From positions 124,001-188,000 of the forward strand of contig JAKLEN010000002.1 in assembly GCA_022711665.1 (NCBI GenBank): DNA of 64,000 nt, given 5' to 3'. The notes beneath the pieces are model-generated. The model ran no database searches and was not told the origin of the DNA. It saw only the letters and a list, made by a program, of their open reading frames with translations. Shown in pieces: positions 52,462 to 60,913 of the stretch. Position 1 is the stretch's first letter, and each line of letters begins with the position of its first letter. Both the position numbers and the translations under genes were made by a program. Origin of the DNA: Acidobacteriota bacterium. Lineage in GTDB: Bacteria; Acidobacteriota; Aminicenantia; Aminicenantales; Saccharicenantaceae.

Positions 52462-52749
52462 ATGAAAAGCAAGATGAGCCCCGAGGAATTCGTCCGGCTG
52501 GCCGTCGGCCGCCTGCGCCTGGAGAACTACAAGGGCATCCACTCGGTCTACAGCGGCTTCAATGACGCCTTCAAGAGCTATTTCGACGGCGCCAATCCCG
52601 TCGACGCCACCGGCGACCTGGCCCGGCTGGGCAAGATCGTCCTGCGGCCGGTCCGGGGCGGGGTCATGATCTACCTGCCCGGCGAGGGCCCGGAGATGAG
52701 CCGCGGCGATGCGGCCCTCAAGAAGATGGGCCTGCTCGAAAAGCCCTGA
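52462..52749 (+). CDS. Small conserved-looking protein of unknown function
   Basis: 95 residues. ATG 52462 is chosen because GGGAGG lies five bases upstream; an ATG five codons earlier lacks a site. The sequence begins MSPEEFVRLAVGRL after the first Lys/Ser residues and includes YKGIHSVYSGFNDAF, TGDLARLGKIVLRPV and GGVMIYLPGEGP. It is soluble, mixed helix and strand, with neither signal peptide nor Cys. I do not recognise a family. Codon use is like the neighbours, so it is a real gene. It converges on the ABC transporter ATPase gene. Confidence 0.65.
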   Translation: MKSKMSPEEFVRLAVGRLRLENYKGIHSVYSGFNDAFKSYFDGANPVDATGDLARLGKIVLRPVRGGVMIYLPGEGPEMSRGDAALKKMGLLEKP

Positions 52750-52831
52750 TCCCGGGCACGCGCCGGCGCTTCTCGAGATCCCACTTCAGGTCGATACCCC
52801 CCGATATCCGTGAGGGCGATGACCCGGCGGG

Positions 52832-53572
52832 CTATATCCCGGACGGGGCGGCGGCCTGGGCCGGCTGCTCCTCCATGTACTGGATATAGAGGTCGGTCAG
52901 GTCCTCGTGGGCCAGGTCCTGGACCGTCTTCATCATGACCAGCTTGCCCTTGCGCATGAAGCCGATACGGTCGGCGATGAGCTTGGCCCGGAAGATGTCG
53001 TGGGTCGACATGAAGACCGACTTGCCCTTGTCCCGCATCTGGACCAGGATCTCCAGGAACTCGCGGCCCGACTGGGGGTCGAGGCCCGAGGTCGGCTCGT
53101 CGAGCAGGACGTTCGGGGCGTCCTTGACCACGGCGATGGCGATGCCGAGCTTCTGGCGCATGCCCTTGGAGAAGTTCTTGACCCGGCGGTCGAAGGCCTC
53201 CTTCTGCAGGCCGACCCGGTCAAGGACCTCGGCGTAATCCTTCTTGGCCAGGTTCCGCTTGCCGGCCAGCTTGCTGAAGTAGTCGAGGTTCTGGATGGCC
53301 GTGAAATTGCCGTAGAGCATGACGTTCTCGGAGACGAACGAGACGTGGCGCTTGGCCCCGAGCGGGTCCTTGGCCACGTCGACGCCCTCGATCAGGGCCG
53401 AGCCGGACGTCGGCGGGATGAAGCCGAGGAGCAGGTTGATGGTCGTCGTCTTGCCGGCGCCGTTGGCCCCGAACATGCAGAAGATCTCGCCCGGCTCGAC
53501 CTTGAAGGTCAGGCCGTCGAGGGCCAGCTCGCCGTCCTCGTAGCGTTTGGTCAGGTTGATGGCTTCGAGCAT
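52832..53572 (-). CDS. ABC transporter ATP-binding protein
   Basis: 246 residues with Walker A GANGAGKTTT, Q-loop region SFVSENVMLY, signature NFSKGMRQKLG (variant of LSGGQ), Walker B NVLLDEPTSGLD and the switch His in MSTHD. The variant signature and lack of regulatory domains fit exporters of the CcmA/NatA type. It starts ten bases after the permease stop with GGAGAA as ribosome site, so both are co-made. Substrate is unknown; lipid, sodium or peptide are all possible. GC-rich hairpins in the leader suggest control at the 5' end. Confidence 0.9.
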   Translation of the reverse strand: MLEAINLTKRYEDGELALDGLTFKVEPGEIFCMFGANGAGKTTTINLLLGFIPPTSGSALIEGVDVAKDPLGAKRHVSFVSENVMLYGNFTAIQNLDYFSKLAGKRNLAKKDYAEVLDRVGLQKEAFDRRVKNFSKGMRQKLGIAIAVVKDAPNVLLDEPTSGLDPQSGREFLEILVQMRDKGKSVFMSTHDIFRAKLIADRIGFMRKGKLVMMKTVQDLAHEDLTDLYIQYMEEQPAQAAAPSGI

Positions 53573-53582
53573 GGGGTTCTCC

Positions 53583-54989
53583 TTAGCGGACGTCGTAGCG
53601 CAGGAAGGACACGTACGCGCCGACGAAAAAGGCGATGATCAGGACGGCCAGCAGGACGAAGTCGGGGACGGCCCGGACGAAGGAGCGGCTCAGCCACTCC
53701 TGCTCGTAGACGTGCTGGGGCATGTCGTCGAGGCTGATCTTGGCCTGCTCGCCCGTCTGGAAGTTGATGCTCTGGCCGAGCTTGGAGTTGATCCACTTCG
53801 TGTAGATCGGCTTGTAGGCCCGGACCGAGGCCAGGAAGCGGTCGTACTCGTCGACGCCCGTCCGGGCCAGGGTCATCGAGCCGAAGGTCAGGGCCGAGGC
53901 AGGCGAGATACGGGACAGGTTGACGGCCAGGTTCTGCTGGGCCCGCTTCTTCTGCTGGTAATCGCGCTCCAGCGCGGCGTTGTTCTGGTCGATCTTGTTC
54001 GTCAGCTCCTGCTGGTAGTCCTGGAGGTACTGCCTGAACTTATCCTGCCAGGCCTTTGGGTCTTTGGCCGCATCGGCCTGGTTCTTGGTCACCCAGTCGC
54101 GGACGGACTTCTGGCCCTCGACCTGGATCTGCTGCAGGTAGGCGTCCTTCTTGGCCGTGATCTCGTGGACCGAAGGGATGGGCCTGGCCTGGGCGGCGGT
54201 GATGACCGCGGCCTTGGGGATGACCATGACGATGACCACCCAGGCGAAGAGGAGGACGAGGAAGCTCGTCGACGAGCGCGAGGTCCGGGCCGAGACGAAC
54301 AGGCCCAGGCTGAAAAAGACCGAGAGGTAGAGGAAGAACATCAGGAAGATCAGCAGCAGCCGGCCCCAGTCCTGCCCGCCGAGCGAGATGTCGGGCATGA
54401 CGATGAGGAAGATCAAGCTCAGGAGGAGCGGGATGAGCAGGGGCAGGAGCAGGCTGATGTAGCCGCCGATGGCTTTGCCCAGGATGAGGCGGTCCCGGGG
54501 CAGGTCGTTCGACAGGGCCAGCTTGAGCGTGCCCTTCTCCTTCTCGCCGACGATGGCGTCGTAGGTGAAGAGGATGGCGAAGAGGCTGAGGACGATCTTG
54601 ACGATGAACATGAGGTCCAGGGCGCCGAACACGGCGAAGACCGGGTTGCTGCCGTACTTCGATTCGATCAGGTCGGGGTCGGCGGCGATGTTGACCGGGG
54701 CGACCCGGCCGACCGCCTCCTCGATGCCCGTGACCACGGTCCCCAGCACCTGCGGCGGCTTGCTGACCTTGATGCCGATGCCGGCCAGCGAGTTGTAGTT
54801 CGGCTGGGCCTCCATGTTCTTCTTGTTGAGGGCCAGGGAGGCCGTGTACTCCTTCTTTTCGGCCCGGTAGTTCGTCACCCCGGTGTAGACCGAGAGCAGG
54901 ATGAGGATGGTGCAGAGGAGAAAGGTGAAGACGAACTTCGGGCTGGTGATGTTGTCGAGGATCTCTTTGCGGATGATGTCGCGGAGCAT
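53583..54989 (-). CDS. ABC-2 type permease
   Basis: 468 residues. A short cytoplasmic N-terminus opens with RKEILDNITSPKFVFTFLL, followed by helix 1. A soluble segment of about 100 residues is followed by a block of five helices with the coupling motif GEKEKGTLKLAL. A second soluble, coiled-coil-rich region (about residues 275-370, many Gln/Lys) then precedes a last helix. This is the NatB/ABC-2 layout with extracytoplasmic domains, so it exports something or maintains the envelope. AAGGAGG precedes the ATG. It forms one transcript with the ATPase gene. Confidence 0.85.
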   Translation of the reverse strand: MLRDIIRKEILDNITSPKFVFTFLLCTILILLSVYTGVTNYRAEKKEYTASLALNKKNMEAQPNYNSLAGIGIKVSKPPQVLGTVVTGIEEAVGRVAPVNIAADPDLIESKYGSNPVFAVFGALDLMFIVKIVLSLFAILFTYDAIVGEKEKGTLKLALSNDLPRDRLILGKAIGGYISLLLPLLIPLLLSLIFLIVMPDISLGGQDWGRLLLIFLMFFLYLSVFFSLGLFVSARTSRSSTSFLVLLFAWVVIVMVIPKAAVITAAQARPIPSVHEITAKKDAYLQQIQVEGQKSVRDWVTKNQADAAKDPKAWQDKFRQYLQDYQQELTNKIDQNNAALERDYQQKKRAQQNLAVNLSRISPASALTFGSMTLARTGVDEYDRFLASVRAYKPIYTKWINSKLGQSINFQTGEQAKISLDDMPQHVYEQEWLSRSFVRAVPDFVLLAVLIIAFFVGAYVSFLRYDVR

Positions 54990-55020
54990 GCCGGCCTCCT
55001 TGTCGAAGAACGCTGTCGCT

Positions 55021-55044
55021 GCGGGGCGCGGGACCGCGCCCCGC
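55021..55044 (-). other. 5'-end GC hairpin of the ABC operon
   Basis: A perfect 11-bp stem (GCGGGGCGCGG/CCGCGCCCCGC) lies just downstream of a minus-strand TATAAT (55053-55048). The mRNA would start with or within the hairpin, 30 bases before the permease ribosome site. Confidence 0.55.
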
Positions 55045-55185
55045 CGTATTATACGACAAACGGCCGGGACGGTTCAGGCCCTCAGGTTCCATGTTCGTTA
55101 GCGATGTTACCCGCAGGCAAAGAACGCCAACGCCCCACACCCTGGAAGGCTGGGAAGACTTCGTCATCGCAGCCTGGTTTCCGAT

Positions 55186-55332
55186 ATGAAGGATCTGTTA
55201 GAATTATGCCCATATTCCAAATGGGGCCTAACAGCCATGGGAAGACAAATCGAATTTTCCCTGTATTTCTCTGCGCTGGCACATCGCGATGAAGGCCGGT
55301 GTATAGATGAGATCGTGAGGAGGAAGGACTAA
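55186..55332 (+). CDS. Possible 48-residue orphan peptide
   Basis: A small frame in the lower-GC block. The product starts MKDLLELCPYSKWGLTAM and ends RCIDEIVRRKD. It has no strong ribosome site of its own. Its TAA is directly followed by the ATG of the next gene, whose GAGGAGGAAGGA ribosome site lies inside this frame. That arrangement suggests a leader peptide or a decayed gene coupled to the next one. No family is recognised, and chance occurrence cannot be excluded. Confidence 0.35.
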   Translation: MKDLLELCPYSKWGLTAMGRQIEFSLYFSALAHRDEGRCIDEIVRRKD

Positions 55333-55995
55333 ATGAATTGCGGCAATATTTTGTTGATCCTCATTACGACTCTAATGCAGGCTCAAAATAATTATTCAGC
55401 CCTCGTCTCCAGCACGCGCCCAGAACGGACGGCAGCACAATTTGTGACTTATCGTCAGCAGCCGGCCGGAAACCAGGATCCCGTTCTGCTTTTATTAGAA
55501 TCCTGCCCGCCTATCCATTGCGTCGCAGCCGGCGCAGAGGGAATCTTGCCGATCACGGACTCAGGCTCGGCGGTTCAAGAGATTGAAAGAGAAGATATCA
55601 ATTCTGCTGGTGAAGCCAATCCCAGATCCAATCAGACCGAACAGGAATGGAAGTCTTATCTCGAGAATGTCGGCAAAATCAGAATTGATCTTGCGCTGGA
55701 CGGATTCAAACTCCGTAACATCTTTGTCCAAGGCAATACGGCCTTTAGCATTATTTATCAATTCTATCTTGGCGAGGATTGCCACCCTACTGATATCGAT
55801 CTCATTCTCGGAAAAAAGCAGCTGGATAATGATGACGCGGCTAAAGCATGCCTGGCAAAGTGGACCCTATCCGGCTTCCCTCCATATAGCAGATACCTCT
55901 TGGTTCTGAACTGGGAGCACATAAAAGGATATACAACGTTGACAATAATTGGGGACCAGATGAACCTTTCGATTAGGCTAAAAACGTTGATTTAG
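55333..55995 (+). CDS. Orphan protein in low-GC block
   Basis: 220 residues, with codon use and base composition clearly more A/T-rich than neighbouring genes. The N-terminus (MNCGNILLILITTLMQAQ) is hydrophobic like a signal peptide. The rest is mixed, with LDGFKLRNIFVQGNTAFSI, YLGEDCHPTDIDLILGKKQ and a C-terminal YLLVLNWEHIKGYTTLT. The ribosome site GAGGAGGAAGGA is excellent, so it is likely expressed. I do not recognise a family. It sits between a hairpin-led ABC operon and an insertion-sequence scar, so recent transfer is likely. Confidence 0.6.
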   Translation: MNCGNILLILITTLMQAQNNYSALVSSTRPERTAAQFVTYRQQPAGNQDPVLLLLESCPPIHCVAAGAEGILPITDSGSAVQEIEREDINSAGEANPRSNQTEQEWKSYLENVGKIRIDLALDGFKLRNIFVQGNTAFSIIYQFYLGEDCHPTDIDLILGKKQLDNDDAAKACLAKWTLSGFPPYSRYLLVLNWEHIKGYTTLTIIGDQMNLSIRLKTLI

Positions 55996-56095
55996 GGGCT
56001 TCAAAAGTCCTCCAGAAAGAGGGCTAAAAGATGAGCCCTGAACGGAAGCTTTAAGAGTTATATTAGCTTTGGGGCGGCCTTAATCCTCTTTGGGG

Positions 56096-56148
56096 TGTCA
56101 ATCGGCGTGTAGTTTTACGAGGTAGCTCGGCGCATACTTTTACGAGGT
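56096..56148. mobile_element. Insertion-sequence end remnant (IS21-like)
   Basis: TGTCAATCGG at 56096 is followed by two tandem units of 20 bases, GGCGTGTAGTTTTACGAGGT (56104-56123) and a 17/20 match at 56129-56148, 25 bases apart. Repeated short binding units next to a TG terminus are typical of IS21-family ends. No transposase gene is present. Another TGTCAAC begins at 56178, possibly a second scar. Confidence 0.35.
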
Positions 56149-56213
56149 CTAGGGGGCGTGGGAACGGGCTCATTGGCCGTGTCAACTGATGTTCGCAGAT
56201 TCGGTCGTGTCCC

Positions 56214-57779
56214 CTATCGTGCCGGAAGAGAAAGACGGCTCGGATCCATGAAGAGACCGAAGCCCGCCGGCGGCAGGATGGGAGAAACCTGTCCCCGGGC
56301 CTTCAGGATGCGCAGGCGGACCCTGTCGGTCTCGACGGTCGGAAAGCGCAGGAGCTTCTGATAGCCGACTGTCGTCCCGCGGGCGATCTCCCGCCAATCC
56401 TTCCCGTCCCAGGCGTCCAGGGCGAAGGCCTCGACCCGCTGGCCGAAGCGGATGTTCTCCCTGATCATGGCGACATTGAAGAGCTTCGGGCGGTCGAAGC
56501 CGTAAGTCCCCGCGATCTCGCGGTCATCACCGGAACCGGGCCCGGCGGGGTCGGGGCCCGCGTCCTTCGCGCCCTTACCGGACCATTCGCTGGAACCGTC
56601 GGCCGCCAGGTTCACGGCGAAGGTCGCCCGGAGCCGGTCGCCCAACTCCTTGAGCCGGCGGACGTCGTTCTCGTGGATGCGGCCACGCTTGTCCGGCGGG
56701 ATGTTGAGCAGCAGCTGGGCGTTGCCGCCGACCGAGGTGTAATAGATGTCGAGCAGCTGATCGAGCGGCTTGACCCGGTCGTCCTCGGCCGCGTGGTAGA
56801 ACCAGCCCGGCCGGATGGAGACATCGACCTGGCCGGGGTACCAGAGCAACCGCCCGCCCCGCTTGGCCACCTCGGCGATCCGGGCCATCGAGCCCAGATC
56901 GGGCGCCTGGGCGTCGAGGCCGGCGATGCCGCCGGGATTCGTTTCCGATGGCGCATCGTCCTGCCCCACGACCGGGATGACGCTCCACTCGCTCTCCCGC
57001 GTGACCCCGGCCTCGTTGCCGATCCAGCGGGCGTCGGGCCCCATGATCGAGATGACGGCGTCCGGCTGGAGCTCGCGGATGAGGGCGAAGTACCCGGGCC
57101 AGTCATAGACCTGCTTCTTGCCGTTCGGCCCCTCGCCGCAGGCGCCGTCGAACCAGACCTCCGAGATCTCCCCGTACTGGGTCAGGAGCTCGCGGAGCTG
57201 GGACTTGAAATGCTCGTTGTACTTCGGCGAATCGCCGTAGGTCGGCTCGTGCCGGTCCCAGGGCGAGAGATAGACGCCGAAGGCCAGGCCGCCCTTCCGG
57301 CAGGCCGCCGCCACCTCCCCGACCACATCCCCCTTCCCTCCTCGCCACGGCGAGCTCTTGACCGAATGCTTGGTGAACCGGCTCGGCCACAGGCAGAAGC
57401 CGTCGTGGTGCTTGGCCGTGACGATCAGGCCCCGGATGCCGGCCGCTTTGACCGCCTCGACCCACTGATCGGCGCTGAAGTCGGTGGGATTGAAGAGCTC
57501 CGGATCTTCCGTCCCTTCGCCCCACTCCCGGTCCGTGAAGGTGTTCATGCCGAAGTGGATGAAGGCCTGGAACTCGAGCGCCTGCCAGCGGAGCTGCCGT
57601 TCCGACGGCACGACCCGGGCGGCTTTGGCCTCGAGCCCGGCGAGGCTATCGGCCGGCCCGATGGCGACGGGCCCGGGGGCCGGGTCCAGGGACGCGAACA
57701 AGCCGCAGGCGCTGAGAAGGCCCAACCCGGCCGCCAGCAGGGCCAGCCGGCCGGCCTTCCCCGGCCTGCAAGCCCTCAT
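56214..57779 (-). CDS. Alpha-L-fucosidase (GH29) lipoprotein
   Basis: 521 residues from ATG 57779, chosen because it gives a proper lipoprotein signal: Arg/Lys, hydrophobic core, then LLSAC. The GH29 barrel is clear: FQAFIHFGMNTFTDREWG, GLIVTAKHHDGFCLWPS, SEVWFDGACGEG (the nucleophile Asp) and GGNAQLLLNIPPDKRG. It should remove terminal fucose from glycans at the cell surface or periplasm. The ligand acid/base Glu is not fixed by motif. It is divergent from a solute:sodium symporter whose promoter overlaps the upstream region. Confidence 0.92.
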   Translation of the reverse strand: MRACRPGKAGRLALLAAGLGLLSACGLFASLDPAPGPVAIGPADSLAGLEAKAARVVPSERQLRWQALEFQAFIHFGMNTFTDREWGEGTEDPELFNPTDFSADQWVEAVKAAGIRGLIVTAKHHDGFCLWPSRFTKHSVKSSPWRGGKGDVVGEVAAACRKGGLAFGVYLSPWDRHEPTYGDSPKYNEHFKSQLRELLTQYGEISEVWFDGACGEGPNGKKQVYDWPGYFALIRELQPDAVISIMGPDARWIGNEAGVTRESEWSVIPVVGQDDAPSETNPGGIAGLDAQAPDLGSMARIAEVAKRGGRLLWYPGQVDVSIRPGWFYHAAEDDRVKPLDQLLDIYYTSVGGNAQLLLNIPPDKRGRIHENDVRRLKELGDRLRATFAVNLAADGSSEWSGKGAKDAGPDPAGPGSGDDREIAGTYGFDRPKLFNVAMIRENIRFGQRVEAFALDAWDGKDWREIARGTTVGYQKLLRFPTVETDRVRLRILKARGQVSPILPPAGFGLFMDPSRLSLPAR

Positions 57780-57967
57780 GTCCGCCCCGGCCGGCGCGAC
57801 CGCTTCATCATGGCGACGAGATCGGATTGTCCCGAGCTTGTCCTCGTTCGGCCCGTTCGGAAAAGCCGGCCCAGGATCCCCATCCCGCCCTCCTTCGTTT
57901 TGTCCCTGGAACATCTTCGTCATCCGAGCATAAGCCACGGCTCCGCGGCCTGTCAACCGCGGTTCCG

Positions 57968-57996
57968 TTGACATCCCGCCGGAGGTGCATTATGCT
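57968..57996 (+). promoter_or_regulatory. SSS symporter promoter
   Basis: TTGACA (57968-57973), a 17-base spacer and TATGCT (57991-57996). A leader of about 45 bases follows, with AAGGAG before the ATG at 58048. Confidence 0.65.
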
Positions 57997-58047
57997 CCCC
58001 CGAGGCCCTTGAGGCCCCCCCGGCGCCGCCAAGCCAAGGAGAACGCG

Positions 58048-59667
58048 ATGAACCCCATCATCACGCTGAACGCCGTCGATTACGTCATCATCGCCGCCTA
58101 TATCCTGGTCATGGTCCTGGTCGGCTACTCCCTCAAGAAGTACATGAAGACCGGCGAGGATTTCTTCCTCTCCGGCCGGTCGCTGCCGGGCTGGATCACC
58201 AGCCTGGCCTTCCTCTCGGCCAACCTCGGCGCCCTCGAGGTCATCGGCATGGTGGCCAACTCGGCCAAGTACGGCATCTCGACTGTCCACTTCTACTGGA
58301 TCGGGGCCATCCCGGCCATGGTCTTCCTGGGCCTCTTCATGATGCCCTTCTACTACGGCAGCCGGGTCCGGACGGTGCCCGAATATCTCAAGCTCCGCTA
58401 CAACGAGGCCACCCGCGGGCTCAACGCCGTCTCCTTCGCCATCATGACCGTCCTGATGAGCGGCATCAGCCTCTACGCCATGGCCCTGCTCTTCAAGATC
58501 ATGCTCGGCTGGTCCCTGACCACGAGCATCCTCTTCGCCGCCGTGGTCGTCCTTCTCTACGTCTTCTGGGGCGGCCTGTCCTCGTCGATCTACAACGAGG
58601 TCATCCAGTTCTTCCTCATCTGGCTCGGCCTGCTGCCGGTCGTCCTGCTCGGCCTCAAGCAGGTCGGCGGCTTCGCCGGGCTGGCGGCCAGGCTCCAGGA
58701 GCCCCTCCTCCACTCCATCAAGTTCCTGGGCACGAGCAACAACCCGCTCGGGGTAGACTGGTTCGGCGTGGTCATGGGCCTGGGCTTCGTCCTGTCGTTC
58801 GGCTACTGGACGACCGATTTCCTCGTCGTCCAGCGGGCCCTGGCTTCGCGGAGCCTCAACGCCGCCCGCCTGACGCCGATCGTGGCCGCCTTCCCGAAGA
58901 TGCTCGTCCCCATCATCGTCGTCATCCCCGGCCTCGTCGCCCTCCTCGTCCTGCCCGAGATCGGCCAGGCCGCGGCGGGCACGGCCGACTACAACTCGGC
59001 CCTCATCCTGCTGATGAAGCACTACCTGCCGAACGGCGTGCTGGGGCTGGCCATCACCGCCCTGCTGGCCAGCTTCATGTCGGGCATGGCCGGCAACGTC
59101 ACCGCCTTCAACACCATCTGGACCTACGACATCTACGGCAGCTACATCAGGAAGGGCCAGTCCGACGCCCACTACCTGAGGATGGGCCGCTACGCCACCG
59201 TCTTCGGCATCGCCGTCAGCGTCGGGACGGCCTACATCGTCCAGTCGTTCCCCAACCTCATGGACTACATGCAGCTCATCTTCTCCTTCTTCAACGCCCC
59301 GCTCTTCGCCACGTTCCTCCTGGGGATGTTCTGGAAGGGAGCCACGGGCTGGGGCGGATTCTGGGGCCTGCTCGTCGGCATCCTGACCGCGGCCGGCCAC
59401 TACATCCTCTACAAGGCCGGCGTCCTGAGCTACCATAGCGACATGGCCGCCAATTTCTACCAGGCCTGGTGGGCCTGGCTGGCCGACTTCATCGTGACCA
59501 TCGTCGTCAGCCTGTTCACCGTCAAGCGGGACCCGAAGGAGCTGGCCGGCCTGGTCTTCGGCCTGACGCCGAAGCCCAAGACCGAGGCCCGCTGGTATGC
59601 CCGGCCGGCCGTCTGGGGAGCCCTGGCCATCGCCGCGGCCCTGGCCCTCAATATCCTCTTCTGGTGA
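58048..59667 (+). CDS. Sodium:solute symporter (SSS/SGLT family)
   Basis: 539 residues with about 14 helices. The GEDFFLSGRSLPGWITSLAFLSANLGALEVIGM stretch near residues 33-65, and the SGMAGNVTAFNTIWTYDIY region with the Na2-site Ser/Thr pattern in helix 8, fit the solute:sodium symporter family, SGLT branch. It should import a sugar or related solute with sodium. The C-terminus has an extra helix. A small two-helix protein follows 26 bases downstream, and the divergent gene is a fucosidase, so fucose or another released sugar is a reasonable guess. Confidence 0.92.
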   Translation: MNPIITLNAVDYVIIAAYILVMVLVGYSLKKYMKTGEDFFLSGRSLPGWITSLAFLSANLGALEVIGMVANSAKYGISTVHFYWIGAIPAMVFLGLFMMPFYYGSRVRTVPEYLKLRYNEATRGLNAVSFAIMTVLMSGISLYAMALLFKIMLGWSLTTSILFAAVVVLLYVFWGGLSSSIYNEVIQFFLIWLGLLPVVLLGLKQVGGFAGLAARLQEPLLHSIKFLGTSNNPLGVDWFGVVMGLGFVLSFGYWTTDFLVVQRALASRSLNAARLTPIVAAFPKMLVPIIVVIPGLVALLVLPEIGQAAAGTADYNSALILLMKHYLPNGVLGLAITALLASFMSGMAGNVTAFNTIWTYDIYGSYIRKGQSDAHYLRMGRYATVFGIAVSVGTAYIVQSFPNLMDYMQLIFSFFNAPLFATFLLGMFWKGATGWGGFWGLLVGILTAAGHYILYKAGVLSYHSDMAANFYQAWWAWLADFIVTIVVSLFTVKRDPKELAGLVFGLTPKPKTEARWYARPAVWGALAIAAALALNILFW

Positions 59668-59693
59668 TCGTGACCGCACCCTAGGAGCGAATC

Positions 59694-59978
59694 ATGAGCG
59701 ACACCCCCGAAACCAAGAGGCAGGAAGCCGCGGCAGCGCCGGAGGCCGGCCCGGGCATGAGCCAGGGCCACGTCCTCGACCTCAAGCTCCCGATCGGCTG
59801 GCTGCTCAGCGCCTACGGCGTCCTGCTGGCGGTCTACGGCCTGCTGACGAAAAAAGAGATGTACGAGATCTCCCTGGGGATCAACCTCAACCTCATCTGG
59901 GGCGTCCTGATGCTGGTCCTCGGCGGCGCCTTCCTCCTGGCCGCCTTCGTCAAGAAGGACCGGAAGAAGCGCGCCTGA
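59694..59978 (+). CDS. Small two-span membrane partner of the symporter
   Basis: 94 residues. A charged N-terminal tail of about 30 residues is followed by two membrane segments (PIGWLLSAYGVLLAVYGLLT and LNLIWGVLMLVLGGAFLLAAF), with a short loop holding EMYEISLGIN and a basic C-terminus (KKDRKKRA). Small proteins with this pattern often follow SSS symporter genes in related genomes, suggesting an accessory subunit. There is no enzyme motif. Its ribosome site is AGGAG, and it shares the symporter transcript. Confidence 0.75.
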   Translation: MSDTPETKRQEAAAAPEAGPGMSQGHVLDLKLPIGWLLSAYGVLLAVYGLLTKKEMYEISLGINLNLIWGVLMLVLGGAFLLAAFVKKDRKKRA

Positions 59979-59988
59979 CGCCCGGCCG

Positions 59989-60819
59989 CTACTCGGGCTT
60001 TTCCCGCAGGCGGATGTAGATCGCCGATCCGCCGCCGCTCTCGTCGTCGCGCGAGTGGATGTCGAAGAGGGACTTCTGGCTGTTGATGAGCTGGGACAGC
60101 TGTTTGAAGCCGTAGGTCCGGGGATCGAAGCCGGGGTCGAGCTGGCGCAGGTAGAAGCCGATCTCGCCGAGGTTGGCCCAGCCGTCCTCGTGGACGGCCA
60201 TGTCGAAGGCGCCCTTGAGCAGGGGAACCGGGTCGAACTTGCCGGCCGCTTCGGCGCGCTCTTCGGGCTCCTCGCGCTCCTCCTTCGGCTCCCTCGTTTC
60301 CTTGCCGCCGCCTTTGCGTCCCGCGCCGCCGCGATCGCGCCGCCGGGTCTCGCGCTCGCCCCGCTTGGGCGTCAGGTTCTCGGTGTAGATGAAGAGGTTG
60401 CAGCCGTTGACGAAAGCCTTGGGCGTGGAGCGCTTGCCGACGCCCATGACGAAGAAGCCCATCTCCCGGACCCGGGTGGCCAGGCGCGTGTAGTCGCTGT
60501 CGCTCGAGACCAGGCAGAAGCCGTCGACCAGGTGGCCGTGGAGGATGTCCATGGCGTCGATGATCATGGCGCTGTCGGTGGCGTTCTTGCCGATGGTGTA
60601 GCGGAACTGCTGGATCGGCTGGATGGCGTTGTCGTTGAGGGCGTTCTTCCAGCCCGACATGTTGACGGTCGTCCAGTCGCCGTAGATGCGGCGGATGGTC
60701 ACCAGGCCGTACTTCCCCGCCTCGGTCAGGATCTGGCCGATGAGCGAGGGCTGGGCGTTGTCGCCGTCGATGAGCAGGGCGATCTTTCTGGTTTTTTCTT
60801 CGATGAACGGCTCGGCCAT
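59989..60819 (-). CDS. NYN-domain RNase-like protein with LOTUS (OST-HTH) domain
   Basis: 276 residues. The N-terminal NYN/PIN-like domain (KIALLIDGDNAQPSLIGQIL, then DSAMIIDAMDIL and LVSSDSDYTRLATR) carries the acidic residues for metal-dependent RNase activity. A charged Arg/Glu/Lys linker spans roughly residues 150-185. The C-terminal segment (LLKGAFDMAVHEDGWANLG, YGFKQLSQLINSQ) matches the OST-HTH/LOTUS fold, which binds RNA. Together this predicts an RNA-targeting nuclease. Its promoter is at 60858-60886. It converges on the symporter partner gene with ten bases between. Confidence 0.86.
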   Translation of the reverse strand: MAEPFIEEKTRKIALLIDGDNAQPSLIGQILTEAGKYGLVTIRRIYGDWTTVNMSGWKNALNDNAIQPIQQFRYTIGKNATDSAMIIDAMDILHGHLVDGFCLVSSDSDYTRLATRVREMGFFVMGVGKRSTPKAFVNGCNLFIYTENLTPKRGERETRRRDRGGAGRKGGGKETREPKEEREEPEERAEAAGKFDPVPLLKGAFDMAVHEDGWANLGEIGFYLRQLDPGFDPRTYGFKQLSQLINSQKSLFDIHSRDDESGGGSAIYIRLREKPE

Positions 60820-60857
60820 AAGGGATGTTCCTTTCTTATCCGATCGAGTCCCGGCTT

Positions 60858-60886
60858 ATTTTATCCTAATCGGAGGGCGCGTTCAA
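60858..60886 (-). promoter_or_regulatory. NYN-LOTUS gene promoter
   Basis: On the minus strand TTGAAC (60886-60881), a 17-base spacer and TAAAAT (60863-60858), followed by AAAGGAA before the ATG at 60819. Confidence 0.6.
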
Positions 60887-60913
60887 ACCGCCCGGTCGCG
60901 GCGCGCCGGGATC

